Assembly (NCBI RefSeq): GCF_003854965.1
Contig: NZ_RQPI01000006.1
Span: 186,001 to 250,000 of the forward strand
DNA: 64,000 nucleotides
Direction: 5' to 3'
Origin: Paenibacillus rhizophilus
GTDB taxonomy: Bacteria > Bacillota > Bacilli > Paenibacillales > Paenibacillaceae
Numbering within the stretch: the stretch's first letter is position 1; each line of letters starts with the position of its first letter. Made by a program: the position numbers and the translations under genes. Positions 1 to 8,102 of this stretch are shown here, in pieces. The notes below the pieces were generated by a model that searched no databases, had not been told where the DNA came from, and saw nothing but the letters and a program-made list of their open reading frames with translations.

Positions 1-494
1 ATCGTCCGTGCGCCGGCTTCAAAGCATTTTTCCACAACGACCCCGAGTCCGACCAGTTCCGCTCCCGAGCGGTTAATAATCTTGATCAGACCGCGCGCGG
101 CGTCGCCATTGGCGATAATGTCGTCGATGAACAATATTTTGTCATCAGGCGAGATATACTGGCGCGAAATCATAATATCTGTGACGATCCCTTTGGTAAA
201 GGACGGAACACGTTCGCACAAGGCGTCGGGATCGGCGAGCAGCGTTTTTTTGCGGCGTGCAAAAACGAGCGGCACCTTCAATTCATAAGCGGTGGCAAAT
301 GCCACGGCAATACCCGAGGATTCCACGGTAACGACGCGAGTCACCCCCTGGTCTGCAAAAAGCCTCGCAAATTCCCGTCCCATTTCCATCGTCAGCTCGG
401 GATCGACCTGATGGTTGAGGAGTCCGTCCAGCTTAAGCACCTGATCGGAAATGACAACCCCTTCCTCCAAAATTCTCTTTTTCAATAATTCCAT
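1..494 (-). CDS. xpt: Xanthine phosphoribosyltransferase, 3' end cut off by the window
   Basis: Cytoplasmic purine salvage enzyme that converts xanthine and PRPP to XMP. The visible product starts MELLKKRILEEG and carries the PRPP-binding signature of type I phosphoribosyltransferases (ILFIDDIIANGDAARGL, about residues 125-140), preceded by the family's VTVESSGIAVAFATAYELK stretch. About 164 residues are visible; the family is about 190 long, so only the C-terminal end is missing. The ATG at 494-492 follows a GGAGG about 10 nt upstream. It is transcribed divergently from the YkvI-type gene. In Bacillus subtilis xpt is controlled by a guanine riboswitch, but I cannot find that aptamer core upstream here. 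Confidence 0.95.
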   Translation of the reverse strand, partial: MELLKKRILEEGVVISDQVLKLDGLLNHQVDPELTMEMGREFARLFADQGVTRVVTVESSGIAVAFATAYELKVPLVFARRKKTLLADPDALCERVPSFTKGIVTDIMISRQYISPDDKILFIDDIIANGDAARGLIKIINRSGAELVGLGVVVEKCFEAGART

Positions 495-676
495 GACGCT
501 TACGCCTCCATTATCCATTCTCTTCGGACGTTCCACTGTAAAATTCTTGCAATGCAAAACAGGCGGAAGTCATGTCCTTCTGCTCAACATCATAACCTGT
601 ACTATGCCAGTACACAAGCTTGTCCGGCAATGCATCGCCGAAAGACCATATTTTTTGCTTCGCCGGAAAGGTTACC

Positions 677-800
677 GCACGCTTTCGAAGCCGTTTTGCC
701 GAAAAATGATCAACGCGGTTTATGCTTGCAAAACTTAGCACACGCTTCCGAAGTCAGTTTTGCCGAAGAATGATCAACGCGGTTTATGCTTGCAAAACTT
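677..800 (+). repeat. Tandem-duplicated leader upstream of the YkvI-type gene
   Basis: Two units at a pitch of about 63-64 bp (about 677-736 and 738-800) lie end to end, directly before the AGGAGG at 803-808. Each unit has a 5' arm (GCTTTCGAAGCC or GCTTCCGAAGTCAG), then TTTTGCCGAA, a shared middle (ATGATCAACGCGGTTTATGC) and a 3' arm TGCAAAACTT. AGTTTTGC (5') and GCAAAACT (3') in the second unit are perfect complements, so each unit can fold as a long-loop hairpin ending just before the ribosome binding site. The same architecture lies upstream of cimA at 19519-19641. The rest of the divergent xpt/ykvI gap shows only a small hairpin, TGTACT/AGTACA at 598-614. Confidence 0.85.
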
Positions 801-814
801 TTAGGAGGAGAGCC

Positions 815-1924
815 ATGAGACAAACGCTCCGCACGCTGCAAATCGCCTTTACTTATATAGGCACGATTGTGGGAGCCGGGTTCGCCACCGGCCAGGAAAT
901 TCTCCAGTTCTTCACGCAGTACGGCCGCTGGGCAACGCTGACCATCATCCTCTCCACGGGGGTCTTCATCTGGCTCGGCACTAAAATGATGATTCTTGCC
1001 CGCCGGATCGGGGCCGAATCGTATGAAGATTTCAACCGCCACCTCTTCGGGAAAAACACAGGCGGCATTATCAGCCTGTTCACGCTGCTCATACTGATCG
1101 GAGTCAACAGCATTATGCTGGCGGGTGCGGGAGCCATTTTTGAGGAGCATCTCGGACTTCATTATCAAACTGGGCTCCTGGTGACATTAGTCGGTTCTTA
1201 TCTTCTGCTGAAACGGGGTATTACCGGCATTATGCAGATGAACAGCGTTGTCGTTCCCCTGATGCTAACCCTTTCGCTTATCATCATTTTCAACACGCTT
1301 GAACATCCGGAGGCGCACCGCTTCATGTCGCTTGTTACCGAACGCAGCGCAATTGCCGCCTGGCTGTCGCCTTTTTTGTATACGGCGTTCAATCTGGGTA
1401 TGGCGCAGGCCGTCCTCGTCCCTATGGCGCGTCATTCCAAGAACGATCGGACACTTGCCTTCGGCGGTATTATCGGCGGTCTGGGCATCGGCTTTATGCT
1501 GATGGCGGCCCATTTTGCGATGAGCGCGCACATGCCGGGCATCCTGCAGTTCGAGATTCCGATGGGCAGCATCGCTTTCCGGCTCGGAACGCTGGTTCAG
1601 CTTGTGTATCTGCTGCTGATCTTTCTGGAAATTTTCAGCACCTTTGTGGCCGACATTTACGGCGTCACGCTTCAACTGGCGCAGCGCCTGCCGATCTCAC
1701 ACTCCGTCATTACCGCCTTGGTGATGTTGACCTGTTATGTCTTCAGCCAATTCGGTTTCAGCTCGCTGCTGGGGCTGTTCTATCCCATGTTCGGCGCGCT
1801 GTCGCTGGTCTGGGCGGTCAGATTGATCCTTACACCCATGGTTCCGCCAGGCAAAGCAGGCGCCTTTACAAAATCGACAACAATCACCGCCCCCAAATCG
1901 GTTCCGCGCTCTACACGGAAATAA
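815..1924 (+). CDS. YkvI-type multi-spanning membrane transporter
   Basis: Predicted integral membrane protein of 369 residues with about ten hydrophobic segments. It opens with the glycine-rich first helix (IGTIVGAGFATGQEI, about residues 14-28) that resembles Na+/amino-acid symporters of the APC/LeuT-like superfamily. This fits the uncharacterised YkvI family; the substrate is unknown. The ATG at 815 is chosen because AGGAGG lies at 803-808; upstream in-frame ATGs fall inside the repeated leader. The last 14 nt overlap the 3' end of the convergent yhaN, and no terminator separates them. The C-terminal 30 residues are Thr/Lys-rich and probably cytoplasmic. The tandem leader is probably part of the 5' UTR. 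Confidence 0.85.
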   Translation: MRQTLRTLQIAFTYIGTIVGAGFATGQEILQFFTQYGRWATLTIILSTGVFIWLGTKMMILARRIGAESYEDFNRHLFGKNTGGIISLFTLLILIGVNSIMLAGAGAIFEEHLGLHYQTGLLVTLVGSYLLLKRGITGIMQMNSVVVPLMLTLSLIIIFNTLEHPEAHRFMSLVTERSAIAAWLSPFLYTAFNLGMAQAVLVPMARHSKNDRTLAFGGIIGGLGIGFMLMAAHFAMSAHMPGILQFEIPMGSIAFRLGTLVQLVYLLLIFLEIFSTFVADIYGVTLQLAQRLPISHSVITALVMLTCYVFSQFGFSSLLGLFYPMFGALSLVWAVRLILTPMVPPGKAGAFTKSTTITAPKSVPRSTRK

Positions 1925-4900
1925 TGGAGGCCTCAGGCACCAGTCTGGCGGCGGCTTCCGCTACATGCCTGTGGCAGGTCAGCATAACGACCTGGCGTGA
2001 AGACGACAGATCGCCAAGCAGAGAAAGCGCCGCATGCAGACGCCTCTCATCGAAATTGACGAACAGATCGTCGAACAGCAAAGGCAGCGGGTCCTGACGG
2101 TCCATCGTTCCGGCAAGTGCCAGCCGCAGGGACAGATACAGCTGCTCTGCCGTTCCCCGGCTCAGCAATCCACTGTCCAGCAGCCCCGCCTTCCGGTGCT
2201 CGGCTTTCAGTTCTTTCTTCCCCAGAGTCATCACGACCCGCCGATATTCCCCTTCAGTCAAACTCTCGAAGTAAGAGGAAGCCAGGGTCAGAACCTGCGG
2301 CTGCTTCTCGCGCTCGTAAATGCGCCTCGTCCGGCCGATTAATTCCGAGGCGAGCGCGGACACGGCATACTGCTCCGCGATACTTCGCAGCGCAGCCTTC
2401 TGCTCCTCCAACTGCTGAAGCGCGGTATCCTCCCGGCAGCTCTTCTTCAGGTTCTCCCTCTCCTGCAGCAATCTGCCCCGAAGCTGAAGCAGCCCGCTTC
2501 TTCTCTCCTCCAGTTCGGCCAGGCTCACTTCCATCCGCCGCTTCTCTTCTTCCAGCGCGTAAGCATCCCTTTGCTCCAGCAGCTCCAGAAGCCCCTGTCT
2601 TTCTTCCCCGTCCCTGCCACCGAACATAGCCAGTTCCCAGTGCCGGAGCGACCGCTCCAGTTCCCGGCGCCTTGTAACGGCCGCGGCGCGGCGAAGCAGA
2701 TCTTCGCCATTCTCCGCCCCACCTTCGCTCAGCAGATGGTCACCCATCTGACGCAGCGTTTCCCGTTCACGTGTGTACTCTTCCAGCTCCTCCTCCGTCC
2801 CGCGCAGCCGGGACATCAGGTCTTTCCGGTGCAGGAGCGCTGTCTTCAGCATCTCCCATGCGGCGGCCCGGTCTTCCAGCCAGCGGATAGGGGAAGACGA
2901 AAGAGGCAAGGGAACGGGCAAGGGAACGGGAGCCGGTGACAATACACCGGCAGGCGAAACGTCCGCAGGCGGCTCTTCGGGCAATGAGTGATCCGGTTGC
3001 AGAACGCCGACCGGCAAGGTGGGCGGATCATCGGGCCGTCTTACGGCCGAGGAGGCGGTAAGGAAGGAGGAAGCGCTGGAGGAAGCCATCTTCTTTCCCG
3101 GCACGGCTTCTTCGGCGGCTGAGGCCGTTTCATCTACGGCCTCTCCCGCTTCCGCCATCAAGACCCTGCATTCCTCCTCAAACGCTTCGATCTCCCGCTT
3201 CAGCTCGGAAATGCGCTGCTGAAGCCCGTCCTCCCGGCGCAGCAGATCATTCCCCTGCTCCGCCAGAGCGAAAATGTCGGGCAGCCCTTCCGGAGACAAA
3301 TCCTCCGGCAGGTTCCGGCGGCGAAGCCATTCCTCAAAGCGAGCGGATGTTCCGCGGAAGTCTTCTTCCGCCGCGTCCATCTCGCGGACCAGCGCCTGCT
3401 CCTGGCCGGCCATCGCCTCGGCCTCCGTCCGGCGGAGGTCCCGCTCGCCGGCCAGCCGCTCGGCGCGCTGGCGCCATGCCGTCCAGGCGTCCATCAGCCG
3501 CCGCAGCTCCTTCATGCCGGCCTCCAGCCCGCCCGCATCCGGGCTGGACGGCGCCTGCTGCTCGGAGAGCAGCAGGCGCCGCAGCCGCAGCATCTCGGCT
3601 GCGGCCTCCGCCCCGCCGCTGACGGGCGGGGCTTCACGCTGCCGGCGCGCGCCGCGCCCGCCGGCGAGCAGGGCCAGATCGGCGGCGGCCAGCACGCCGA
3701 ACGCGATCCAGGCGCTGGCCGGCGGCGCGCCGGTCAGCCACAGCGCCGCCGGCAGCAGCGCGGTCAGCGCGGCCGCCAGCGCCAGCAGCGGCCAGGCGGC
3801 GGCGCGGCCGCCGGGGGCCGCCGCAGCGCCCGGCGGCGCTTGCTGCAGCTGAGCCTCGCGCCAGCGCTCCGCGGCGTGCTGCAGCTCGTCCCACAGCCGC
3901 GCCGTCTCGCGCGGGCTCATGGGCCGCAGCGCCGCAAAGGAGGCGGCGGCTTCCTGCTGCTCCCGCGCGAGCGACCGCTCGGCCTGCTGCAGCGCCGCCT
4001 GCGCCGCGGCAAGGCGTACGCGCAGCGCCTGCCGCCCGGCGGCGAGGCTCTCCATTTGCCGGTCGTAAGCGGCAAATGAGGCGGCAAAGCGGCGCGCCGC
4101 TTCGCGGTCTGCGGCGGCTCCGGCGAAATCCGCGAGCTCCGCGGCGCTCCAGCCGGGATGGATGCCGCGCAGAATGCGCCGCAATTGCTCCCGCAGCGAC
4201 TTCCGCTCCTCCTCCAGCCGCCGCAGTTCCGTCTTCCGGTTCTCATATCCGCCCTGTGCGCGGAGAAGCCGCTCCAGCCGGGGGCCCTGCGCTTCCAGCC
4301 GCCGGTCGGGGACCGTCCTGGCGAGCTCCTCCCTCAGCTCCGAGGCGATTCGCTCGGCACGGGCCACCGCCTGCTCGGCATTTCCGGTCCGTGTCTGAAG
4401 ATCCTTCCAGCGTTCCGGAACATCCTCTGGAAAATACGGGAGATTCGGCAGTTCCCGCAGTTCCTGGCGTGCGGCTTCCCATTTCAGCCAAAGCTCGCGG
4501 ATGTCGAGCGCCTTGGTCAGACGCTCCAGCCGGGCGCCTTCCTCCCGGCGGCGGTTCTCCAGCTCTTCCAACTCGATTTCCGCAGCCTGCATCGCTGCGG
4601 TATTCTCGTTGTAGCGAGGGAGATAGGAACGGCTTTCCGTTATCTGCCTCTCCAACTTTTCGATTGACTGGAGAATCTTGGCCGCCTCCTGCGTCTTGCC
4701 CCGCGGCTTGTAGAGCTTATCCGCCTCCTGCTGAAGACGCCGCTCCGCCCTTAGAATATCCCCGCCGCCACCGATGCCGGCGTGAAACAAATAGCTGTTC
4801 ATCTCTTCGGATTGCAGGGTCCCCAATTCCTGAAGCTCGTCCAGCGACACCGCAAAGAGCTGTCGGAACATCGTTCGGGACACACCGCCCAGCAGCATTT

Positions 4901-5258
4901 TCTCCAGCTCGTCCTGTCCGAGCTCCTCCACGGTTCCGTTGATGCCGCTTACCGTAATCTTGAGCCTGTCGCCCTTGCCGCCCTCCGTACCTCCGGAGTA
5001 CCGCCGGATGCTCCAGGCGTTTCCCTTGGCGTCCCGGGCGGTCAAGATGCCGCCGTGCAGGCCGCCATGTACAGGCTCAAGTCTTTCCGCAGGGTAGTTC
5101 CGGCCGGGAATGCCGAACAGCATGGCGCGGATAAACTGCAGCAGCGTGGATTTCCCCGCCTCATTGGGACCGTACAATACCGTGAGTCCCGACGCAAGCT
5201 CCAGTTCCCTGCTGTGAAGACGGCCAAAGCCGCCGATTTCAAGCCGCTGTATTCTCAT
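1911..5258 (-). CDS. yhaN: YhaN-type SMC/SbcC-like ATPase with central membrane segments
   Basis: ABC/SMC-like ATPase of 1115 residues, thought to act with the YhaO nuclease in DNA end processing. Walker A (GPNEAGKST) is at residues 30-38; a Walker B-like LLFDDLFVNFDE lies near the C-terminus, and long coiled coils fill the middle. Two hydrophobic helices about residues 475-530 (nt about 3680-3830) interrupt the coiled coil, as in other YhaN proteins, so the ATPase may be membrane-tethered. A Pro/Ser/Ala-rich insertion (about residues 713-793) interrupts the second coiled coil and contains a directly repeated 12-bp unit at the DNA level. The ATG at 5258 is preceded by AAGGAGGTC; earlier in-frame starts lie inside yhaO. 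yhaO ends 1 nt upstream, so the pair is translationally linked. Confidence 0.93.
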   Translation of the reverse strand: MRIQRLEIGGFGRLHSRELELASGLTVLYGPNEAGKSTLLQFIRAMLFGIPGRNYPAERLEPVHGGLHGGILTARDAKGNAWSIRRYSGGTEGGKGDRLKITVSGINGTVEELGQDELEKMLLGGVSRTMFRQLFAVSLDELQELGTLQSEEMNSYLFHAGIGGGGDILRAERRLQQEADKLYKPRGKTQEAAKILQSIEKLERQITESRSYLPRYNENTAAMQAAEIELEELENRRREEGARLERLTKALDIRELWLKWEAARQELRELPNLPYFPEDVPERWKDLQTRTGNAEQAVARAERIASELREELARTVPDRRLEAQGPRLERLLRAQGGYENRKTELRRLEEERKSLREQLRRILRGIHPGWSAAELADFAGAAADREAARRFAASFAAYDRQMESLAAGRQALRVRLAAAQAALQQAERSLAREQQEAAASFAALRPMSPRETARLWDELQHAAERWREAQLQQAPPGAAAAPGGRAAAWPLLALAAALTALLPAALWLTGAPPASAWIAFGVLAAADLALLAGGRGARRQREAPPVSGGAEAAAEMLRLRRLLLSEQQAPSSPDAGGLEAGMKELRRLMDAWTAWRQRAERLAGERDLRRTEAEAMAGQEQALVREMDAAEEDFRGTSARFEEWLRRRNLPEDLSPEGLPDIFALAEQGNDLLRREDGLQQRISELKREIEAFEEECRVLMAEAGEAVDETASAAEEAVPGKKMASSSASSFLTASSAVRRPDDPPTLPVGVLQPDHSLPEEPPADVSPAGVLSPAPVPLPVPLPLSSSPIRWLEDRAAAWEMLKTALLHRKDLMSRLRGTEEELEEYTRERETLRQMGDHLLSEGGAENGEDLLRRAAAVTRRRELERSLRHWELAMFGGRDGEERQGLLELLEQRDAYALEEEKRRMEVSLAELEERRSGLLQLRGRLLQERENLKKSCREDTALQQLEEQKAALRSIAEQYAVSALASELIGRTRRIYEREKQPQVLTLASSYFESLTEGEYRRVVMTLGKKELKAEHRKAGLLDSGLLSRGTAEQLYLSLRLALAGTMDRQDPLPLLFDDLFVNFDERRLHAALSLLGDLSSSRQVVMLTCHRHVAEAAARLVPEASIISV

Positions 5259-5259
5259 C

Positions 5260-6606
5260 TTACCGACCTCCTTGCCGGTTCCGGCTTTCAGGGAACGGAT
5301 GGCTCTCTTCTTCCGGTTCCATAACATCGCTCAGCAGCGTCACGGCCGTTTCGGCCGCCCGCATCAGCCAGGCGCGCATGTCGTCCTCCCCGACTTCGGC
5401 AAGCAGCCTTCTTAGCTCACGGTTCTCCGCAAGCGGCGCCAGCGCCGCCCGGGCAAGCTCGTCCAGAGCTTTGCCGTCTTCGGCGCTTTCTTCCGCCATT
5501 CGCATCATTTCGCCGAGAAAGCTGTCCTCCGCAAGCAGGCGTTCACGGTCGACCTCCGTTCCGGATTCCAGGGAGAAGCCTTCGGTCCAGACGAGCCCGC
5601 GGAACAGACCCTGTTCCGCCCTTAATGCTTCACGCCGGCGCAGCTCGTCCAGCAGATCTCCCGAAGCTCCTTTTTCAGCCAGAACACGGTGAACGGCGCC
5701 GCGGCCAATGATACGGAACCGCACGACGGACATCAGCTCCGGATGCGAGGCCCGAATTTCCTCGACCGACTGCTCAACCGCCTCGATCCATTCCGTTTCC
5801 CGGACCATTCCGTCAATTGAAATATCCCGGATCAGGAAGCGGACTTCATCCAGCTCCCGGAAGCGCAGGCCTGCGATGCCGCTGCCGTCTACATCCACAA
5901 CGTAGCAGCCCTTCGGTCCGGTCTCTTTAATGCTGCGTCCCTGGATATTTCCCGGATATACGATATACGGGCGCTCATGAAGAATCCGCCGCTTATGAAT
6001 ATGACCGAGTGCCCAATAGTCGAAGCCGGAGTCAATCAAATCCCTGCGTGTACAGGGAGAGTAAGTCTCATGCGCCGGATCGCCATCGACATTGGCGTGC
6101 AGAAGCGCGATATGGAACAGCCCGCTGCCCTCTTTCCGCCGATACCGCAGCGACGTATTCTCCGTCACTTTAGATGTGGGGTAGGATAATCCGCTGACGA
6201 CTGCCACTTCCCGTCCGTCGCTGCGGCGCACAACCGTCACCTGCCCTGGCGTATCGGCGCCGAATACCGTAACGCCGTCCGGAAGCTCCATATGAAGACG
6301 CGGACCGTCCAGCGGGTCGTGATTGCCGTGAATGAGGAAGATGGCAATTCCGTTGCGGGAGAGCTCCAGCAGTGCTTCATGGAAACGCAGCTGGCTCTGA
6401 AGCGAAGAATCGGCGGAATCGTAGACGTCGCCGCTTATGACGACGAAATCGGCCTCTTCCTGGACCGCCACGGCAACAAGCCGCCCGAGGGCGGCGAATG
6501 CGGCTTCGCGCAGGTAGTCTCTAATCGGTACCGGGATATGCGACAAGCCGGCAAACCGGCTGTCCAGATGCAAATCCGCGGCATGCACAAAACGAAACGG
6601 AACCAT
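5260..6606 (-). CDS. yhaO: YhaO-type metallophosphoesterase, SbcD-like nuclease subunit
   Basis: Calcineurin-like phosphoesterase of about 448 residues related to SbcD/Mre11. Metal-binding motifs are present in order: HAADLHLDS near the N-terminus, VVISGDVYDSAD, LIHGNHDP, and ALGHIHKRR. Expected to be the nuclease partner of the ATPase encoded 1 nt downstream. I place the start at the ATG at 6606, preceded by AAGGGTGA at good spacing; a GTG at 6615 would add three residues and overlap the stop of the upstream glycosyltransferase gene. The C-terminal about 130 residues are helical and probably contact the coiled-coil partner. Family and pairing are secure; the in vivo substrate is not shown by sequence. 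Confidence 0.94.
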   Translation of the reverse strand: MVPFRFVHAADLHLDSRFAGLSHIPVPIRDYLREAAFAALGRLVAVAVQEEADFVVISGDVYDSADSSLQSQLRFHEALLELSRNGIAIFLIHGNHDPLDGPRLHMELPDGVTVFGADTPGQVTVVRRSDGREVAVVSGLSYPTSKVTENTSLRYRRKEGSGLFHIALLHANVDGDPAHETYSPCTRRDLIDSGFDYWALGHIHKRRILHERPYIVYPGNIQGRSIKETGPKGCYVVDVDGSGIAGLRFRELDEVRFLIRDISIDGMVRETEWIEAVEQSVEEIRASHPELMSVVRFRIIGRGAVHRVLAEKGASGDLLDELRRREALRAEQGLFRGLVWTEGFSLESGTEVDRERLLAEDSFLGEMMRMAEESAEDGKALDELARAALAPLAENRELRRLLAEVGEDDMRAWLMRAAETAVTLLSDVMEPEEESHPFPESRNRQGGR

Positions 6607-6611
6607 CCGGT

Positions 6612-7748
6612 TCACCCTTTACTATCGGTTTGGAGCTGCAGATACGTCTTCTTCAGTTCATTAGCGATGCGGGTCAGCGAGTACAGATTTTTGGCTTTGT
6701 CCCACGCCGACCGGGACAGCTCGTAGCGGTAAGCAGGATCTGTGATTACCTTCTCAAGCGCGTCTGCCAGAGCGCCTACATCGTCGGGCTTGACGAGCAG
6801 ACCGTTAACGCCGTCCTCAATTTGCTCGGGAATACCCCCGACGTCCGTTCCGACGAGCGCCAGGCAGCTCAGCGCGGCCTCAGCAAATACGGAGCCGAAT
6901 GCTTCCGCGCGGGAAGGCAGCACGAAAATATCGAAGAACGGCATAAATTCTTCAGGATGCAGCGTGTACCCGTAAAAAATCGTTTCATTATATATTCCAA
7001 GCGATCTCGCGAGATTTTCCAGTTCGGCGCGGTACGGGCCGTCGCCGATAATATGCAGCACGTATTCGTGTCCGCGTTTCTTCAGCTCGGCGCAGGCTTT
7101 GAAGAGCACATCGATCCCTTTTGCCGGAACGAGACGGGTAACGGTTACCAACTGAGGAACATCATTTTCATGCGCCACCGGCTTAAACCGTTTTTCGTCA
7201 AATCCGTTCGGGATGATTTGGATGCGTGACGGCTCCTTTGTATAATGGGACATATAATCCGCAAAGGACTGTGACACGGTCATCAGCCGGTCGCTCACGT
7301 ACTCCAGTTCCCGGTAAATCAAAGTCAGGAACTGATGTTCAAGCCCATCCTCGGCAATTTTTCCGTTCAGGATCAGCTCGCGTTCGTAGCTGGAATGGAA
7401 CGTCTGAACGAGTGGCACATCCGGAAACACTTTCTTCATCGCCATGCCGGCTATGGGGTGATGCGCATGAATCAGATCGTATCGTTTGTTCAGGCGCAGC
7501 TTCGTCCACCATAAATAATCCCGGTAGGTTTGGATGTATTTTTGCACGATCGGGCTCTCGCCGTACGGCGTCCAATCGAAAGTTTCAAAGACGATTTCGT
7601 CGCTGCCTTTACCGCGGATACGCTTGGGCAGCCAGAAGAGTTCCATCTCCCAGCGGCTAGATCGAAAACGTTCTTGCAAATATGGAATCATTGAGGAAAC
7701 ACCGCCGGGCTGCTCCGGCGGAAAGAAGAGCGCTTGCAGCAAATTCAT
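6612..7748 (-). CDS. Family 4 glycosyltransferase
   Basis: GT-B fold glycosyltransferase of 378 residues. The N-terminal domain has the family's PPEQPGGV glycine-rich loop and DLIHAHHPIAGM. The C-terminal Glycos_transf_1 domain has PNGFDEKRF, the donor-site stretch LPSRAEAFGSVFAEAALS (E-x7-E motif) and VGGIPEQIEDGVNG. It probably transfers a hexose from a nucleotide sugar, or Man from GDP-Man, to a lipid or glycan acceptor at the inner membrane face; donor and acceptor cannot be read from sequence. ATG at 7748 with AAGGGGA upstream. Its stop lies 5 nt before the yhaO ATG, so the three genes probably form one transcript. Confidence 0.92.
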   Translation of the reverse strand: MNLLQALFFPPEQPGGVSSMIPYLQERFRSSRWEMELFWLPKRIRGKGSDEIVFETFDWTPYGESPIVQKYIQTYRDYLWWTKLRLNKRYDLIHAHHPIAGMAMKKVFPDVPLVQTFHSSYERELILNGKIAEDGLEHQFLTLIYRELEYVSDRLMTVSQSFADYMSHYTKEPSRIQIIPNGFDEKRFKPVAHENDVPQLVTVTRLVPAKGIDVLFKACAELKKRGHEYVLHIIGDGPYRAELENLARSLGIYNETIFYGYTLHPEEFMPFFDIFVLPSRAEAFGSVFAEAALSCLALVGTDVGGIPEQIEDGVNGLLVKPDDVGALADALEKVITDPAYRYELSRSAWDKAKNLYSLTRIANELKKTYLQLQTDSKG

Positions 7749-7774
7749 ATAGTAAGTCCCCTTTTCTATTGCCT

Positions 7775-7912
7775 AAGATGAAACGGTTGCGCCTTCCTTG
7801 ACCGGAAGAAACACCTTCACCCGCCCCTTTATGGATGGTGCCGTTTCCCGCAGAAATAGAAGAACATTTTATAAGCGGGCGAGCCTATAAATTCTTATCC
7901 TTCAAAAAACGG
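7775..7912. repeat. Intergenic nested inverted-repeat element, degenerate copy C
   Basis: Lies in the divergent gap between the glycosyltransferase and RsmF-type genes. It matches the copies at 14451-14550 and 55581-55679: GAAACGG on the left, then GCCGTTTC, AGAAATA, ATAAGCGGGC and TTCTTAT in the same order and spacing. The first loop is longer (about 55 nt) and the arms are less perfect than in the other copies. The rest of the gap (7913-8102) shows no gene and presumably carries the downstream promoter. Confidence 0.6.
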
Positions 7913-8102
7913 CCTTGCATGGCAATTATGTTATAGTTGAGCATATGTACATAGACACTGTTAAAGTTCCTACTTAGATTTTATCGGCATACGTCTGAAA
8001 CGGCAACATACAAAACCGACATCGTCCGTCGAAGATGCCGTTAGGCCTTGCGCCGCAAAGCTTTATCCAACTTGATTAAAATGAACAAAGGAGATCGCAA
8101 CA

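Noticed and set aside
500..720. Guanine riboswitch upstream of xpt
   Set aside because: The minus-strand sequence lacks the conserved aptamer segments (TATAATC, TTTCTACC, CCGTAAA, GACTA). Only an isolated AATATGG was found.
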